NCBI GenBank assembly: GCA_016716465.1
Contig: JADJWH010000001.1
Coordinates: 186,001-250,000, forward strand
Length of the DNA stretch: 64,000 bases
Reading direction: 5' to 3'
DNA from: Gammaproteobacteria bacterium
GTDB lineage: Bacteria; Pseudomonadota; Gammaproteobacteria; SZUA-140
Below, one piece after another: positions 54,468 to 64,000 of this stretch; position 1 is the stretch's first letter; each line of letters begins with the position of its first letter. The position numbers and the translations under genes were made by a program. The notes under the pieces were generated by a model, which saw only the letters and a list, made by a program, of their open reading frames with translations, searched no databases and had not been told where the DNA came from.

Positions 54468-55163
54468 ATGGTGCAATCGCTGGAAGGACATTCGGTGCGC
54501 CGTTTCGACGGCGAACTCAACAGCCTCCACACCCAGGTGCTGGAGATCGCCGGCCTGGTGATGGACCAGGCGCGACTGGCCCTGCGCGCGCTGCACGACC
54601 GCGACCTCGAGGCCGCGCGCAAGGTCATGCGGCGTGAACGCGACGTCGACACGCTGGAGGTCAAGGTCGACGAACAGATCGTGGCGATGCTGGCGCGGCG
54701 CGCGCCGCTCGCGCTCGACCTGCGCATCATCATCTCGTTTTCCAAGATGGTGACCCACCTGGAGCGCATCGGTGACGAGGCGATGCGCATCGCCGACCTG
54801 TGCCTCCGCCTGTACCAGACCGGGGTGAAGCTCGACGACAACACGCTGCTGTCCGATGCCTACGCCATGGGGCGGGGCGCGGAACAGTTGCTGTCCGATG
54901 CGCTCGGCCTGATCGACACCCTGGACGCCGAACACGCCGATGCAATACTGGCGGACCAGGGCCGCCTGCAGCGCGAGTTCGAGACCGGCCTGCGCCGGCT
55001 GGCCAGCCTGGCGCAGGGCGACACCCGCACGGTCGCGCAGGCGATCGACGCCGTGCTCGTCATGAAGGCGCTCGAGCGCATCGGTGACCACGCGCGCAAC
55101 CTGGCCGAGTACGTCGTTTACATCGTGCGCGGCACCGACGTGCGGCACCAGCAGAACCTCTAG
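54468..55163 (+). CDS. phoU: Phosphate signalling protein PhoU
   Basis: This 231-residue all-helical protein has the two three-helix bundle repeats of PhoU, with metal-site acidic residues in ERIGDEAMRIADLCLR and ERIGDHARNLAEYVV. It couples Pst transporter status to PhoR/PhoB and prevents toxic phosphate influx. The start at 54468 was chosen for the CGGAGG site six bases upstream; an ATG at 54450 is less favoured. It is the last gene of the pst operon; phoB and phoR are not in the window. Confidence 0.94.
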   Translation: MVQSLEGHSVRRFDGELNSLHTQVLEIAGLVMDQARLALRALHDRDLEAARKVMRRERDVDTLEVKVDEQIVAMLARRAPLALDLRIIISFSKMVTHLERIGDEAMRIADLCLRLYQTGVKLDDNTLLSDAYAMGRGAEQLLSDALGLIDTLDAEHADAILADQGRLQREFETGLRRLASLAQGDTRTVAQAIDAVLVMKALERIGDHARNLAEYVVYIVRGTDVRHQQNL

Positions 55164-55191
55164 GCCGTCCCGACCCCGCGTCGGGCCCGCT

Positions 55192-58100
55192 TCAGCGCTC
55201 GAAGCTGTAGATCAGGTCGGCGCCCGCGCCCGAGCGCGTCCCGCTTTCGGTTTCCAGGGTCCACTTTTCGCTCAGCTTGTACCTAACCTGGAAGGCCGCG
55301 GTGTTTTCCACCAGTCCCTGGATGTAGCGCACGTACAGCCGCGGCGACAGCGATTTTCCCAGCACCAGCGCGGTGTCGGTGGAGGTCTCGCCGGCCTCGA
55401 TGCTGACCTCGCTCAGATCGAACAGGCCGCCGAGGCGGGTCGCGAGCGCCTCGCCGCCGACCAGTGCGAGCGAGGTCGCCGCCTGGTACAGCGCGCGTCC
55501 CTCCGTTGTTGAGGCCTGGTCGAGCGGGCGACCGAGGACGAGATACGACAGCACGTCGCCGTCGTCCATCGCGGGATCGGAGAACAGGCGCACCAGCGGC
55601 TGTTCCGCCGTTCCCGTCACGCGCACGCCGACCTTGATGTCATCGCCGCGCTGGCGCGCGGCAATGATGTCGAGCCCCGGATTGTCGATCGGACCGCCGG
55701 CATACAGCGCGCGTCCCTGTTCGATGTTCAGGTTCTGGCCGTAGGCGCGGTAGCGGCCCTCGACGAAGTGGATCTCGCCCTGGCCGTTGATGTCGTTCGG
55801 CGCGTTCATCAGCACGTGCAGGCGTCCGGCCAGGCGGCCCTCCAGGCCCTTGCCCGAGACCTTCACGTCATCGCCGAGGATGACGAGGAGTTCGCCATGC
55901 ACGCGCGGGCCCGCTGACGTCCCGGAATCCTCCCGGCCGACGATGACCACGTCGTCGGAGACCTGTGTCGCGGGTTCCGTCATGAAAGGTTCGATGCGCG
56001 CCGCGGGAATGGTGAGCGTCCCGCTGAAGGCGAGGTCGCCGGGCGTTGCGCGCAGCGTGAGGGCGGGCGAGGCGGTGACCTCCGCCGACGGCAGCCGCAC
56101 GATCTCGACGTGTTCGCCATTCAAGGTGAGCATGCCGTCCCATGAAGCGCGGTCATGCACCGTGCCGTTGCCCTCGATCCGGAGTTTTCCCTCGCCCGAG
56201 GTCAGCGCGCCATCGAGCTGCCAGCGGTTCTGCGCCGCCTGCAGGCGCAGATTCAGATCGCGCAGCCTGAGGCCGAGACGGGCGACGGCGAGCGTCGCGA
56301 GTTCGGCATCGATCTCTCCATCGATGCGCGGATCCTCGAGGGTGCCCGACAGCGTGATGCCCGCCTGCACATGGCCCTGGCCCGGCAGCAGGTCGGGCAT
56401 CAGCAGCGTGATCGGACTCAGGTCGTTCAGGGCGAGCTCGACGCGGCCGGTAAAGGGTTGCGCCGGCGAGAACGGCGTTTCGGCGATGTACCACTCCGGC
56501 ACGCGCGCGGTCGCCTCGACATGGGTGCCGTCGGTCACGTCGATGCGCAGCCGGGCGCCCAGGTCGTCGCCTTCACGGCCGATGTCGAGCGCCGCCGTCC
56601 GATAGGCCAGGGTATGCTGCGGCTCACCGGGTGCTTCATCCGGCAGGGAATACCTCAGTGTGCCGCCGGAGATCCCGGCGTGCGCCTCCAGCGTGCGCAC
56701 GCGTCCCTCGGCATAGTCCAGTTGCAGCTTCCCTGTGGCACTGCCGCCCAGTTGCGCGCCGGCGGAGGGCAGCAGCGGGGAGAGCTCCGCGAGATCCAGG
56801 TCGCGCCAGTTCAGTTCGCCCTGCAGCCGGTCTCCGGCGGGGACGCCCGAGCCCGACAGGCAGAGCCGCGCCGCATCCCGGCGCCAGCACCAGTCCTGCA
56901 TGGCAAAGGACTCCGGCGAGAGCGTCAGGTCGGTCGCGGTCTCCTGGGTGTAGGTCCCCAGTCTGCCGAGGGTGACGCGCCCGTCGTGCAGACGCGCCTG
57001 CCAGCCTTCTTCCCGCAACGTTCCGTCCAGGATCTGTTCGATCCGGTAGCCGGCGCGTTCCGCCGTCAGGCGCAGGGTGTGATCACGCGTGCCGCCGTCG
57101 GCATCGAGCGTGATACGGCCGCCGGACCATTCACGCGCGCCTGCGCCGGTGGCCCGCGCACGCAGATTCCAGCGTCCGGCGGGCGCCAGGTCGATGTCGG
57201 CATCGATCTGCAGGTCGTCCGCGCGTACGCCGCGGTAGGACAGCCGCTGACCGGTGAGGGCGATGCGTGTGCGCAGCGCGTCGGGCGGGCCGCTGAGGCT
57301 TCCCTCCGTGCTCAGGGCGCCGTCGAGGTCGGGATGGAGCGCGGCCAGGGTCGGCGCGCGCAGCTTCCATTCCAGTTGCCATTGCGACCCGAGACGGGCA
57401 TTGGCGTCGAGCGTCGCGTCGCCGGAGCGCAGGCGCAGATCGTCGACGAACAGTTCACCCCCGCGTACGGTCAGGCGGCCGTTCAGCGCGAGCGGGTAGC
57501 CACGCAGCGTGCCATTAATGCTGTCGATATCGAGTCCGACCGTCAATCCGCCGGCGGCGCTTTCACCGCGTACCTGTGCCTCGACATCGAGTCGGCCGTC
57601 GAAGCCCGCCCGATAGGCGGCCGGATTGACGTCCTTGCCCGTGAGCGCGGCATCCCAGCCCAATGCGGGTGACCACGCCAGTGCGCCGTGTCCGGTCCAG
57701 GCGCCGTCCAGCCAGGCACCGGAGAGATCCGTGACGTTGACGCCGGCGCGGTCCCCGCGGCCGGCGAGCATGATGTCGAGCGCCGGCACCTGCGGCGGGA
57801 CCAGCGCGCCGTTCAGGGTGAAGGCGTAGTCATCCGGTGTGCCGGCGGCGTGCAGCGTGCCGCGTGGACTGGAGACGAGGGTACGATCACCCGCCGGCGG
57901 CCAGGCGAGGTTGCGCCAGCGCGCATCGAGGGTGAAATCACCCGGCGCGCCGTCCGCGAGGCGGAGTGCCGCGTTGCCGTCCAGTTCCGCCGTACCCTCG
58001 AGCGCTGTGATGCGGAAGCGGGGGAATTCCCACCGCTCACCCTGTCGCGCCAGTTCCAGGTTGAGCGCCCAGTTCCCGTATCGGGCATCGCGCCAGGTGA

Positions 58101-58974
58101 ATTCGCCGTCGGCCTTGAGCGTTTCCGCGTCGCCCTCCGCCTGTACGGTGAGCCCGTCGATCCGGCCGGGCGGCGCCCGTGGCTGCAATGCGGATGGCGT
58201 GAACGGTTCGGCGGTCGCGCGCACCTGCCAGTGCGGGGCGGCGCCTTCGCCGAGACCGGTGTCGATGCGCGCGGAGGCGCCGAGGTCGAGCGGTTCTGTC
58301 AGGTGGAGTTCGGCGTTGATCTGGCGCCAGGTCCCCCCGAGCGTGGCGTCGCCCGCCACGGTAAGGTCCTGGATGGCGGCCTCTCCCTGCGCGGACAGGC
58401 GCAGGGGCGCGCGCGTATTGAGCGGCAGTTCCCCGTCGAGTTGCAGATGCAGTTGCGGTGCCGCGATGCGCAGACCGGACAGGCGCACACCGGGACCCTC
58501 GGCATGGAGGACGGTCTCCAGGCTGTCGATGGCGATCGCTTCCCGCTCCGGCAGCGACAGCGTCACGCGACCGCTGGTGAGCCGTTTGATTTCGACCGGC
58601 ACGGGTACCCGGATGTCGAATGCGCCGCGCGGGTCCGTGGTGTCGGGGCCGGGTTTGACCGTGGCTTCGATCGTCCCGAATTCGAGCGCGTCGATGACGA
58701 GGCGGCCGTCGAACAGGCGCCCGGGCCTCCAGCGCAAGGTGATGCGATCGATGTGCAGGCGGATGGCGGCGTTTTCATAGCGCAGTCCCGTCAGCGTCAG
58801 GGGACCGGCGAGCCGGCCGTCGAACGCGTCCACCGTCAACTGGCCCGGCGTCAGCCGCTGGATCTGATCGAAGGTCCAGCGCAGTCCGGACCCGGTATAC
58901 AGCAGCACGATCGCCCCCGTCGCCAGCACGGCGATCAGCGCGAGCGTAATGATCGCCGGCAGCACGCGCCTCAC
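55192..58974 (-). CDS. tamB: Translocation and assembly module TamB
   Basis: This 1260-residue protein is anchored by an N-terminal helix (LPAIITLALIAVLATGAIVL) and forms the long periplasmic beta-groove of AsmA/TamB proteins that moves phospholipids or assembles outer-membrane proteins. The C-terminal DUF490 domain has DGDVLSYLVLGRPLDQA and LYVRYIQGLVENTAAFQVRY. The GTG at 58974 overlaps the tamA stop by 4 bp (GTGA) and begins the conserved part; an ATG 33 bases upstream is the alternative. Length is normal for TamB. Confidence 0.94.
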   Translation of the reverse strand: MRRVLPAIITLALIAVLATGAIVLLYTGSGLRWTFDQIQRLTPGQLTVDAFDGRLAGPLTLTGLRYENAAIRLHIDRITLRWRPGRLFDGRLVIDALEFGTIEATVKPGPDTTDPRGAFDIRVPVPVEIKRLTSGRVTLSLPEREAIAIDSLETVLHAEGPGVRLSGLRIAAPQLHLQLDGELPLNTRAPLRLSAQGEAAIQDLTVAGDATLGGTWRQINAELHLTEPLDLGASARIDTGLGEGAAPHWQVRATAEPFTPSALQPRAPPGRIDGLTVQAEGDAETLKADGEFTWRDARYGNWALNLELARQGERWEFPRFRITALEGTAELDGNAALRLADGAPGDFTLDARWRNLAWPPAGDRTLVSSPRGTLHAAGTPDDYAFTLNGALVPPQVPALDIMLAGRGDRAGVNVTDLSGAWLDGAWTGHGALAWSPALGWDAALTGKDVNPAAYRAGFDGRLDVEAQVRGESAAGGLTVGLDIDSINGTLRGYPLALNGRLTVRGGELFVDDLRLRSGDATLDANARLGSQWQLEWKLRAPTLAALHPDLDGALSTEGSLSGPPDALRTRIALTGQRLSYRGVRADDLQIDADIDLAPAGRWNLRARATGAGAREWSGGRITLDADGGTRDHTLRLTAERAGYRIEQILDGTLREEGWQARLHDGRVTLGRLGTYTQETATDLTLSPESFAMQDWCWRRDAARLCLSGSGVPAGDRLQGELNWRDLDLAELSPLLPSAGAQLGGSATGKLQLDYAEGRVRTLEAHAGISGGTLRYSLPDEAPGEPQHTLAYRTAALDIGREGDDLGARLRIDVTDGTHVEATARVPEWYIAETPFSPAQPFTGRVELALNDLSPITLLMPDLLPGQGHVQAGITLSGTLEDPRIDGEIDAELATLAVARLGLRLRDLNLRLQAAQNRWQLDGALTSGEGKLRIEGNGTVHDRASWDGMLTLNGEHVEIVRLPSAEVTASPALTLRATPGDLAFSGTLTIPAARIEPFMTEPATQVSDDVVIVGREDSGTSAGPRVHGELLVILGDDVKVSGKGLEGRLAGRLHVLMNAPNDINGQGEIHFVEGRYRAYGQNLNIEQGRALYAGGPIDNPGLDIIAARQRGDDIKVGVRVTGTAEQPLVRLFSDPAMDDGDVLSYLVLGRPLDQASTTEGRALYQAATSLALVGGEALATRLGGLFDLSEVSIEAGETSTDTALVLGKSLSPRLYVRYIQGLVENTAAFQVRYKLSEKWTLETESGTRSGAGADLIYSFER

Positions 58975-60707
58975 AGGTCCGGTCCCACGGTCAGGTGGAG
59001 GCGCCACGGATTGCCCGCCTTGTCGAGCGCCTGGGCGAGATCGACGCGGATGGCGCCGATCGGCGAGCGCCAGCGCAGACCGAAGCCGGCGCCGCGCTCG
59101 ACGTTGAAGTCGCCGATGTCGAAGGCGTTGCCGGCGTCCAGAAAGACAGCGAGACCGAAATTGCCGCGGATTTCCTGCTCCACCTCGACGCTGCCGACCA
59201 GCAGGTGCTTGCCGCCGATGACCTCGCCTTCCGCGTTGGTCGGTCCGAGCGAATTGTAGGCGTAGCCGCGGATGCTCTGGTCGCCGCCCGCGAGGAAGCG
59301 CTGCGAGGCGGGCAGGTCGGTGAATTCCGGCGTGAGCGTCCCGCCGGCCGTGCCGCGCAGGAGCAGGCGCGAGTGCTCGCGGAGGGCATGGATGTATTTG
59401 GCGTCGCTGCGTGTCTGCAGGAACGAGGTGTCGGAGAACAGCTCATCGTAGGCGCCGCGGAATTCGATGCTGAACAGCCAGCCTTCGCGCGCCTGGATGC
59501 GGTCCGCGGTGCTCGCGCGTTCCCAGCTGACGCGCGGGATGAGCAGGGTGGAATCGTCCTCGTTTCCGAGGCGGTAACGCTCGAGCTCGTAACTGAGGCC
59601 GACGCCGCGCAGCCAGTGCCCCTTCTGCTCGGTCAGGTCGACGCCGGTCGATGTCGTGAAGCGCTGCACCGTGTCGGTGTTTTCCTCGATCCAGGAGACA
59701 TGGTAGGCGAGGGAGTCTGTCGCCGGCCGCTGCAGCGGTATCCGGTAACGCGCGGTCGCGCTGGCGTCGATTTCCGACCGGCGCAGGACGAAGTCATAAC
59801 GATGACCGGAGGAGTTCGCGCGACGCTTCTCGTAGCCGAGCATGCCGCGTGCCCCGGTGTCGGTGGCGTAGCCGATACCGGCGGAGTAGCGCGCGGGCTT
59901 GCGCGCAGTCAGTTCGATGCGGATCGGGATGCGGTGTTCCGCCGCCTGATCGGTCAGGCTGACGACCTCGGCGTCCTCGAAATAGTCGCTGTTGGCGAGA
60001 GCGCGGCGCAGCTCGAGCAGCTTGGCGGCATCGTACGGGTCTCCGCTGTCGAAGGGCAGGTAGCCGCGCAGCAGGGACTCGTCGAAGTCCTGCTGCACGA
60101 AGCTGATGTCGCCGAAGACATAGCGCGGTCCTGTTTCGTAATTTACGACGATCGAGGCGCGATAGTGTTCGAGATCAATGAGAATGCGGTGTTCTAGCAG
60201 CTTTCCCTCGATAAAGCCGCGCTCGCGCGCGAGCCTCAGCAGTTCCTGCTTGGCGTCTTCATACTCCTTGTGCAGCGGGATATTGTTTTCGCGCAGCGGA
60301 TAGTTGTCGCGCCAGCGTTGCAGCTCCGGATCGGAGGCGCCCGCGCCAGAGAGGGTGATGGTGACCTCGTCCAGCCGGATGGGCTCGCCCGGATCGATCG
60401 CGTAGCGCGCGTGCCAGCCCTGTTCGGTTCGGGTCAGGCTGCTGTCGACGCGGGCGCGGTAATAGCCGAACGGCTCCAGCGCCTGCCGGATCTCGCCATC
60501 GGCGCGCTGGTGCAGGCGCCGGATCAGGGCGTCGCCGAGCAGCGGGTGCTCGCGCTGCTGATACAGTTCGAGGTTGGCGCGCACGTTTTCGAGCGGATCG
60601 CCGGCCACGCCGGTGATCTCGATCTCGAGCCGTGGCGTTTCGGCCGCCATGGCGGCGGTGGACAACAGTAGCAATATGCCGAGGATGAGATGGCGGCGGC
60701 CTGACAT
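58971..60707 (-). CDS. tamA: Outer-membrane assembly protein TamA
   Basis: This 578-residue Omp85-family protein has a signal peptide (HLILGILLLLSTAAMAAE), three POTRA domains (about 24-255), and a 16-stranded barrel. It carries the Omp85 hallmark GGDQSIRGYAYNSLG near residue 468 and ends in a short barrel signature (LTVGPDL rather than terminal Phe/Trp). It works with TamB encoded directly downstream. The start at 60707 fits the signal peptide; an in-frame ATG at 60758 would overlap the LapA-like gene. Confidence 0.94.
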   Translation of the reverse strand: MSGRRHLILGILLLLSTAAMAAETPRLEIEITGVAGDPLENVRANLELYQQREHPLLGDALIRRLHQRADGEIRQALEPFGYYRARVDSSLTRTEQGWHARYAIDPGEPIRLDEVTITLSGAGASDPELQRWRDNYPLRENNIPLHKEYEDAKQELLRLARERGFIEGKLLEHRILIDLEHYRASIVVNYETGPRYVFGDISFVQQDFDESLLRGYLPFDSGDPYDAAKLLELRRALANSDYFEDAEVVSLTDQAAEHRIPIRIELTARKPARYSAGIGYATDTGARGMLGYEKRRANSSGHRYDFVLRRSEIDASATARYRIPLQRPATDSLAYHVSWIEENTDTVQRFTTSTGVDLTEQKGHWLRGVGLSYELERYRLGNEDDSTLLIPRVSWERASTADRIQAREGWLFSIEFRGAYDELFSDTSFLQTRSDAKYIHALREHSRLLLRGTAGGTLTPEFTDLPASQRFLAGGDQSIRGYAYNSLGPTNAEGEVIGGKHLLVGSVEVEQEIRGNFGLAVFLDAGNAFDIGDFNVERGAGFGLRWRSPIGAIRVDLAQALDKAGNPWRLHLTVGPDL

Positions 60708-60735
60708 GGCGTGCAAACGTCGGAGTAGTGGCGGT

Positions 60736-60939
60736 TCAGCGGGCCTTCCTGTTCGCAAAATAGGCGTGCAGGAACCAGCCGGCCGTGATGCCGATGCCGA
60801 GCAGCAGGAACATCATGAGGGAGCGCGACATCGCCAGCGTCCAGAACAGGAAACGGAGCTCGGTCACGGCGGTGTTCTGGACGATGAAGACGACGACGAT
60901 AAGGATCAGGGCCAGGCTGACGGCGAGTTTGGCGTTCAT
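60736..60939 (-). CDS. LapA-domain (DUF1049) small membrane protein
   Basis: This 67-residue protein has two helices with the DUF1049/LapA pattern: VVFIVQNTAVTELRFLFWTL between them and FLLLGIGITAGWFLHAYF as the second. In E. coli LapA works with LapB to control LpxC and LPS synthesis; here LapB is not adjacent, and the protein lacks the cytoplasmic tail of E. coli LapA. It lies upstream of tamA on the same strand. Confidence 0.85.
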   Translation of the reverse strand: MNAKLAVSLALILIVVVFIVQNTAVTELRFLFWTLAMSRSLMMFLLLGIGITAGWFLHAYFANRKAR

Positions 60940-60966
60940 GACGTTCCCTCGTGGAGGCGATAGGGT

Positions 60967-62823
60967 CTATTCTATCCCCTGGGGCCGCTTTTCTGAATCG
61001 CCATCCGCGGACTTTTCCTGTGCTGTGGCGTCGGGCTGGGCGAGGCTGAAGATGGTCCAGCCGGCAGAGGGTTTCACCTCGTCGTCGGTGGTGAACAGAT
61101 GGATGTTTTCGCGCGCATCCAGCGCGAACAGCGGCAGGAAGTTCCCGCCGTACTGTTCATGCAGGGCGGTGTACCCGAATTTCTCCGTCAGCGGCGTGCG
61201 CCGGATCACCGCGCCGCCGGCGATGAGGGCGGACAGCCTGGTGTAGTCCATGTCGGTACTGAACAGGGTTCGGCTGAATCTGCCCACGGTGTGTTTTCCC
61301 TCGGCGCCGCTCTTGGCGCCGGAGGCATACGGCGCCAATCCGAAGATATGCGCGGGGCCGAATTCCGGTCGGTAGCGCAAGGCCGCCAGGGCGTTGATCT
61401 CGTCGCGCGAGGACAAGGCGAGCAGACCCCCGATGCCGACCAGGTCGAGGTGGCGATCGGCGTATTCCGATACCGGGTTGCCGTAGAAGGTTTCCAGGTT
61501 GTCCATACGGGCGGCGCGGATGTTGTTCCAGTTCGTGCCGATCAGCAGCACGCGCAGACCCGCTTCCTTCAGGCCCTGTGCAATGGCACGGGCGACCTGA
61601 TTCACGCCCACGATGAGATAGCCGCGCGGTTCCGGTTCCGCCACCCCGAGCAGGCGCGCGAGGGGGCGTGCCGTCGCGCTCTGCAGGACGACGGTGCCGA
61701 TGATCACCAGGAAAGTGAGCGGCACCAGCAGGGCCGCCTGGGCGCTGCCGTGTTGCTCCAGGCGGAGGGCGAACAGGGCGGATACCGCGGCCGCGACAAT
61801 ACCGCGCGGCGCGATCCACGCCAGCAGCGCCCGCGCGCGCCAGTCGAGCGTGGAACCCCAGGTGGAAATCAGCACCTTGAGCGGGCGGGCGACGAACTGC
61901 ATGACCAGGAAGACCCAGATGGCCGACCAGCCGAGTTGTTCGAACTGGGAAAATTCGATGCGGGCGGCGAGGAGGATGAAGAGCACGGAGATCAGCAGCA
62001 GGCTCAGCGTCTCCTTGAAGTCCAGGATCTCGTCGACCGGGACGTTCTTCATGTTGGCGAGCCAGATGCCCATTACGGTGACCGTGAGCAGGCCGGATTC
62101 CTCCGCCAGCAGATTGGATATCGCGTACAGACCGAGCAGGATGGCGAGCGTGGCGATGTTGTGCAGGTATTCCGGCAGCAGCCGCCGACGCAGGATGACC
62201 CCGAGGAAATATCCCCCGGCCGCCCCCAGGGCCAGCCCGGTGGCCACGGTCTTCCCGAACACGAACAGGGTGTTCCCGATCGCGGTACCGCCGCTGCCGG
62301 AGATGATGAATTCGAATACCAGCACGGCGAGCAGGGCGCCGATCGGATCAATGAGGATACCTTCCCAGCGCAGGATATTGGCGATGTCGGCCTTGGGGCG
62401 CACGGTACGCAGCATCGGTACGATCACGGTGGGCCCGGTGACGACCATGATCGCGCCGAACAGGAAGGCCATCGGCCAGGAGAACCCGACCACCGTGTGG
62501 GCGGCGACGGCGGTCACGCCCCAGGTCACCAGCACGCCCACCGTGACCATGCGGCGCACGACGTTCTCGGTGCCACGGATCTCCTCGAACCTGAGCGTCA
62601 GACTGCCCTCGAACAGGATGACGGCAACCGCGAGGCTGACGAAGGGGAACAGCAGGTCGCCGAACAGGGCAGCCGGATCGATCCAGTGCAGCAGCGGACC
62701 CGCCGCCATGCCGGCGAGCAGCAGGAACAGGATGGCCGGCAGCCTGAGCCACCATGCCAGCGTCTGACACAGCAGCGCGAGCACGCCGATGCCCGCGATC
62801 AGAAGCATGGTATGTTCGCTCAT
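60967..62823 (-). CDS. CPA1-type cation:proton antiporter with TrkA-N-like domain
   Basis: This 618-residue protein has about 12 membrane segments of the Na+/H+ exchanger fold in residues 1-400, with conserved LFGAIMVVTGPTVIVPML and LRWEGILIDPIGALLAV (the Asp pair for cation transport). A cytoplasmic Rossmann domain follows at about 405-520 (YLIVGVNQVARAIAQGL), then a tail rich in charged residues. It probably exports sodium or potassium. Its start is 197 bp from the divergent exchanger gene. Confidence 0.92.
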   Translation of the reverse strand: MSEHTMLLIAGIGVLALLCQTLAWWLRLPAILFLLLAGMAAGPLLHWIDPAALFGDLLFPFVSLAVAVILFEGSLTLRFEEIRGTENVVRRMVTVGVLVTWGVTAVAAHTVVGFSWPMAFLFGAIMVVTGPTVIVPMLRTVRPKADIANILRWEGILIDPIGALLAVLVFEFIISGSGGTAIGNTLFVFGKTVATGLALGAAGGYFLGVILRRRLLPEYLHNIATLAILLGLYAISNLLAEESGLLTVTVMGIWLANMKNVPVDEILDFKETLSLLLISVLFILLAARIEFSQFEQLGWSAIWVFLVMQFVARPLKVLISTWGSTLDWRARALLAWIAPRGIVAAAVSALFALRLEQHGSAQAALLVPLTFLVIIGTVVLQSATARPLARLLGVAEPEPRGYLIVGVNQVARAIAQGLKEAGLRVLLIGTNWNNIRAARMDNLETFYGNPVSEYADRHLDLVGIGGLLALSSRDEINALAALRYRPEFGPAHIFGLAPYASGAKSGAEGKHTVGRFSRTLFSTDMDYTRLSALIAGGAVIRRTPLTEKFGYTALHEQYGGNFLPLFALDARENIHLFTTDDEVKPSAGWTIFSLAQPDATAQEKSADGDSEKRPQGIE

Positions 62824-63020
62824 GGGCTGTTCCCCGTCGGAGTTGGGCCGGGCTTCGTCAGTGTGTCAAGAAATCCCACCGCGTTGCAATCGGGTTGCGC
62901 GCGAAGATACCGTTTGAATGAATCCCGGAACTCGGCTAAGGTTTCCCCATCCCGGAAGACGCCGATGGTCGGGCGTGGTCCCGGCCTTGAGGCTTTTCAA
63001 CTGCAGGGATGTGCTCGACG

Positions 63021-64000
63021 ATGACCGTGTGGCTTCAATTCGCGCTCTGTCTGGTCCTGATCGCGGTCGCCGGACATCGCCTGTCCCTGTACGGGGACAT
63101 GATCGGAGAAAAGCTGAACCTGTCCCGGTCCTGGGTCGGCGTGGTGATGGTGGCCTCGGTCACCTCGCTGCCCGAGCTGGTGACCGGCCTGAGCGCGGTC
63201 ACCGTCGCCGGCGTGCCGGACATCGCCGCCGGCGATGTGCTCGGCTCCTGCGTCTTCAACCTGCTGCTGATCGTCATCCTGGACTTCCTGCATCGGGAGG
63301 AGTCGGTCTATACCCGCGCGCGCGTCGGTCACGTGCTCTCGGCCGGCTTCGGCGTCATCCTGATCGGGTTCGCGGGTATCAACCTGCTGCTGGCGCACAA
63401 TGGCATCGAGCCCGCCCTCGGGCATGTCGGACTGTACACGCCGGCCATCCTGCTGATCTACGCCCTCGCCATGCGCACCGTCTTCCGTTACGAGCAGATC
63501 CAGGATCTGCCGGTGGTCGACGAGAAGGACAGGCGGTACCGGAATACCACGCTCCGGCATGCGGTGGCCGGCTACACGCTGGCCTCGGTCGTGGTGGTGG
63601 CGGCCGGCGTCTGGCTGCCGTTCGTGGGCAAGGCCATCGCGGAGACGATGGGCTGGGGGGAGAGCTTCGTCGGCACACTGTTCATCGCCGCCGTCACCTC
63701 GCTGCCCGAGGCGGCGGTCTCCATCGCCGCCGTGCGCCTCGGCGCGCTGGACATGGCCATGGGCAACCTGTTCGGCAGCAATCTGTTCAACATGGCCATC
63801 CTGGCCGTCGACGACATCGCCTTCCTGCCGGGTCCGCTGCTGTCGGGAGTCTCCCCGGTGCACGCGGTCTCGGCCCTGTCCGCCATGATGATGAGCGGCA
63901 TCGCGATCGTCGGCCTGTTCTACCGGCCGCGGCGGCGCGTCTTCCGGACGGTGGGCTGGGCCAGCCTGTTCCTGCTGGCGGTCTATCTGGTCAACAGCTA
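63021..64000 (+). CDS. CaCA-family sodium/calcium exchanger, runs to the window edge
   Basis: At least 326 residues of a cation/Ca2+ exchanger of the YrbG type are present, with two inverted alpha repeats carrying SVTSLPELVTG (about 49-59) and AVTSLPEAAVS (about 226-236). Each is followed by a G-x-x-x-G-S-x-x-F-N motif (GDVLGSCVFN and MGNLFGSNLFN). The ATG at 63021 begins the first helix. The final two bases (TA) could start a stop codon or a Tyr codon, so the gene may end exactly here. Confidence 0.9.
   Translation, partial: MTVWLQFALCLVLIAVAGHRLSLYGDMIGEKLNLSRSWVGVVMVASVTSLPELVTGLSAVTVAGVPDIAAGDVLGSCVFNLLLIVILDFLHREESVYTRARVGHVLSAGFGVILIGFAGINLLLAHNGIEPALGHVGLYTPAILLIYALAMRTVFRYEQIQDLPVVDEKDRRYRNTTLRHAVAGYTLASVVVVAAGVWLPFVGKAIAETMGWGESFVGTLFIAAVTSLPEAAVSIAAVRLGALDMAMGNLFGSNLFNMAILAVDDIAFLPGPLLSGVSPVHAVSALSAMMMSGIAIVGLFYRPRRRVFRTVGWASLFLLAVYLVNS

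Noticed and set aside
62824..63020. Minus-strand open frame ending just before the antiporter start (GVFRDGETLAEFRDSF... type peptide)
   Set aside because: It reads like protein for about 40 residues but has no start codon after an upstream stop, no ribosome site and no recognised family; it also occupies the divergent promoter region. Kept only as a curiosity.

Overview
The window is 64 kb of GC-rich, densely coding, mostly chromosomal DNA. The gene set (tamA/tamB, rlmKL, efpL, ybiT, uup, darP, ppnP, slyD, rhlE, ygiQ, pstSCAB-phoU) is typical of Gammaproteobacteria. High GC, an archaeal-type AdoMet synthetase, two truncated globins and abundant dispersed palindromes suggest a free-living, possibly Chromatiales- or Acidiferrobacterales-like lineage, but the order is a guess. 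There are no rRNA genes, intact tRNA genes, CRISPR arrays or prophage structural genes.

Layout. 1-3448: the end of a membrane-fusion protein, an ABC ATPase and two FtsX-type permeases (an exporter operon). 3665-9483: AdoMet synthetase, SlyD, a fumarylacetoacetase-family enzyme, photolyase, DUF3592, DarP and a SemiSWEET. 9579-16187: small enzymes and housekeeping proteins (OB-fold, DUF1993, GFA, DsbA-like, Tpm, thioredoxin-like, PpnP, HerA-like ATPase, DUF3775, EfpL). 16234-23119: RecQ, cold-shock protein, YbiT, RhlE and a NYN-LOTUS protein. 23244-29542: GST, group II truncated globin, a lipoprotein solute-binding protein translationally coupled to a diguanylate cyclase, and RlmKL. 29901-39549: small membrane and lipoprotein genes, a frameshifted ferredoxin-reductase, a group I truncated globin with an NsrR-like site, GST, GNAT, a patatin, YgiQ and a HIT protein. 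39666-40971: a short AT-rich islet bracketed by two decayed tRNA-Arg 3' halves. 41047-44340: a cyclic-nucleotide domain protein, tandem Slp lipoproteins, an NMT1-like protein and SprT. 44644-45575: a REP-associated tyrosine transposase (RAYT) with its palindromes. 45533-49261: Uup, DUF1289 and a quinone reductase-UbiA fusion. 49487-55163: Pho box and pstSCAB-phoU. 55192-64000: tamBA, a LapA-like protein, a CPA1 antiporter and a truncated CaCA exchanger.

The most unusual feature is the repeat landscape. At least four palindrome families occur: A, arms GGGGAC(A/G)GA with covarying arms, about 17 copies; B, GGGGTCAGAGTAAAAACT, flanking the RAYT; C, GTAGCCCGGAT; D, GTCATTCCCGC. They sit between genes and also inside gene ends, where they supply the last codons or stop codons of phrB, uup and the RAYT itself. 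One cluster separates ybiT from a partial duplicate of its own 3' end. Other points of interest are the NQO-UbiA fusion, the solute-binding protein/diguanylate cyclase pair, the NYN-LOTUS protein and the tRNA-scar-bounded islet.
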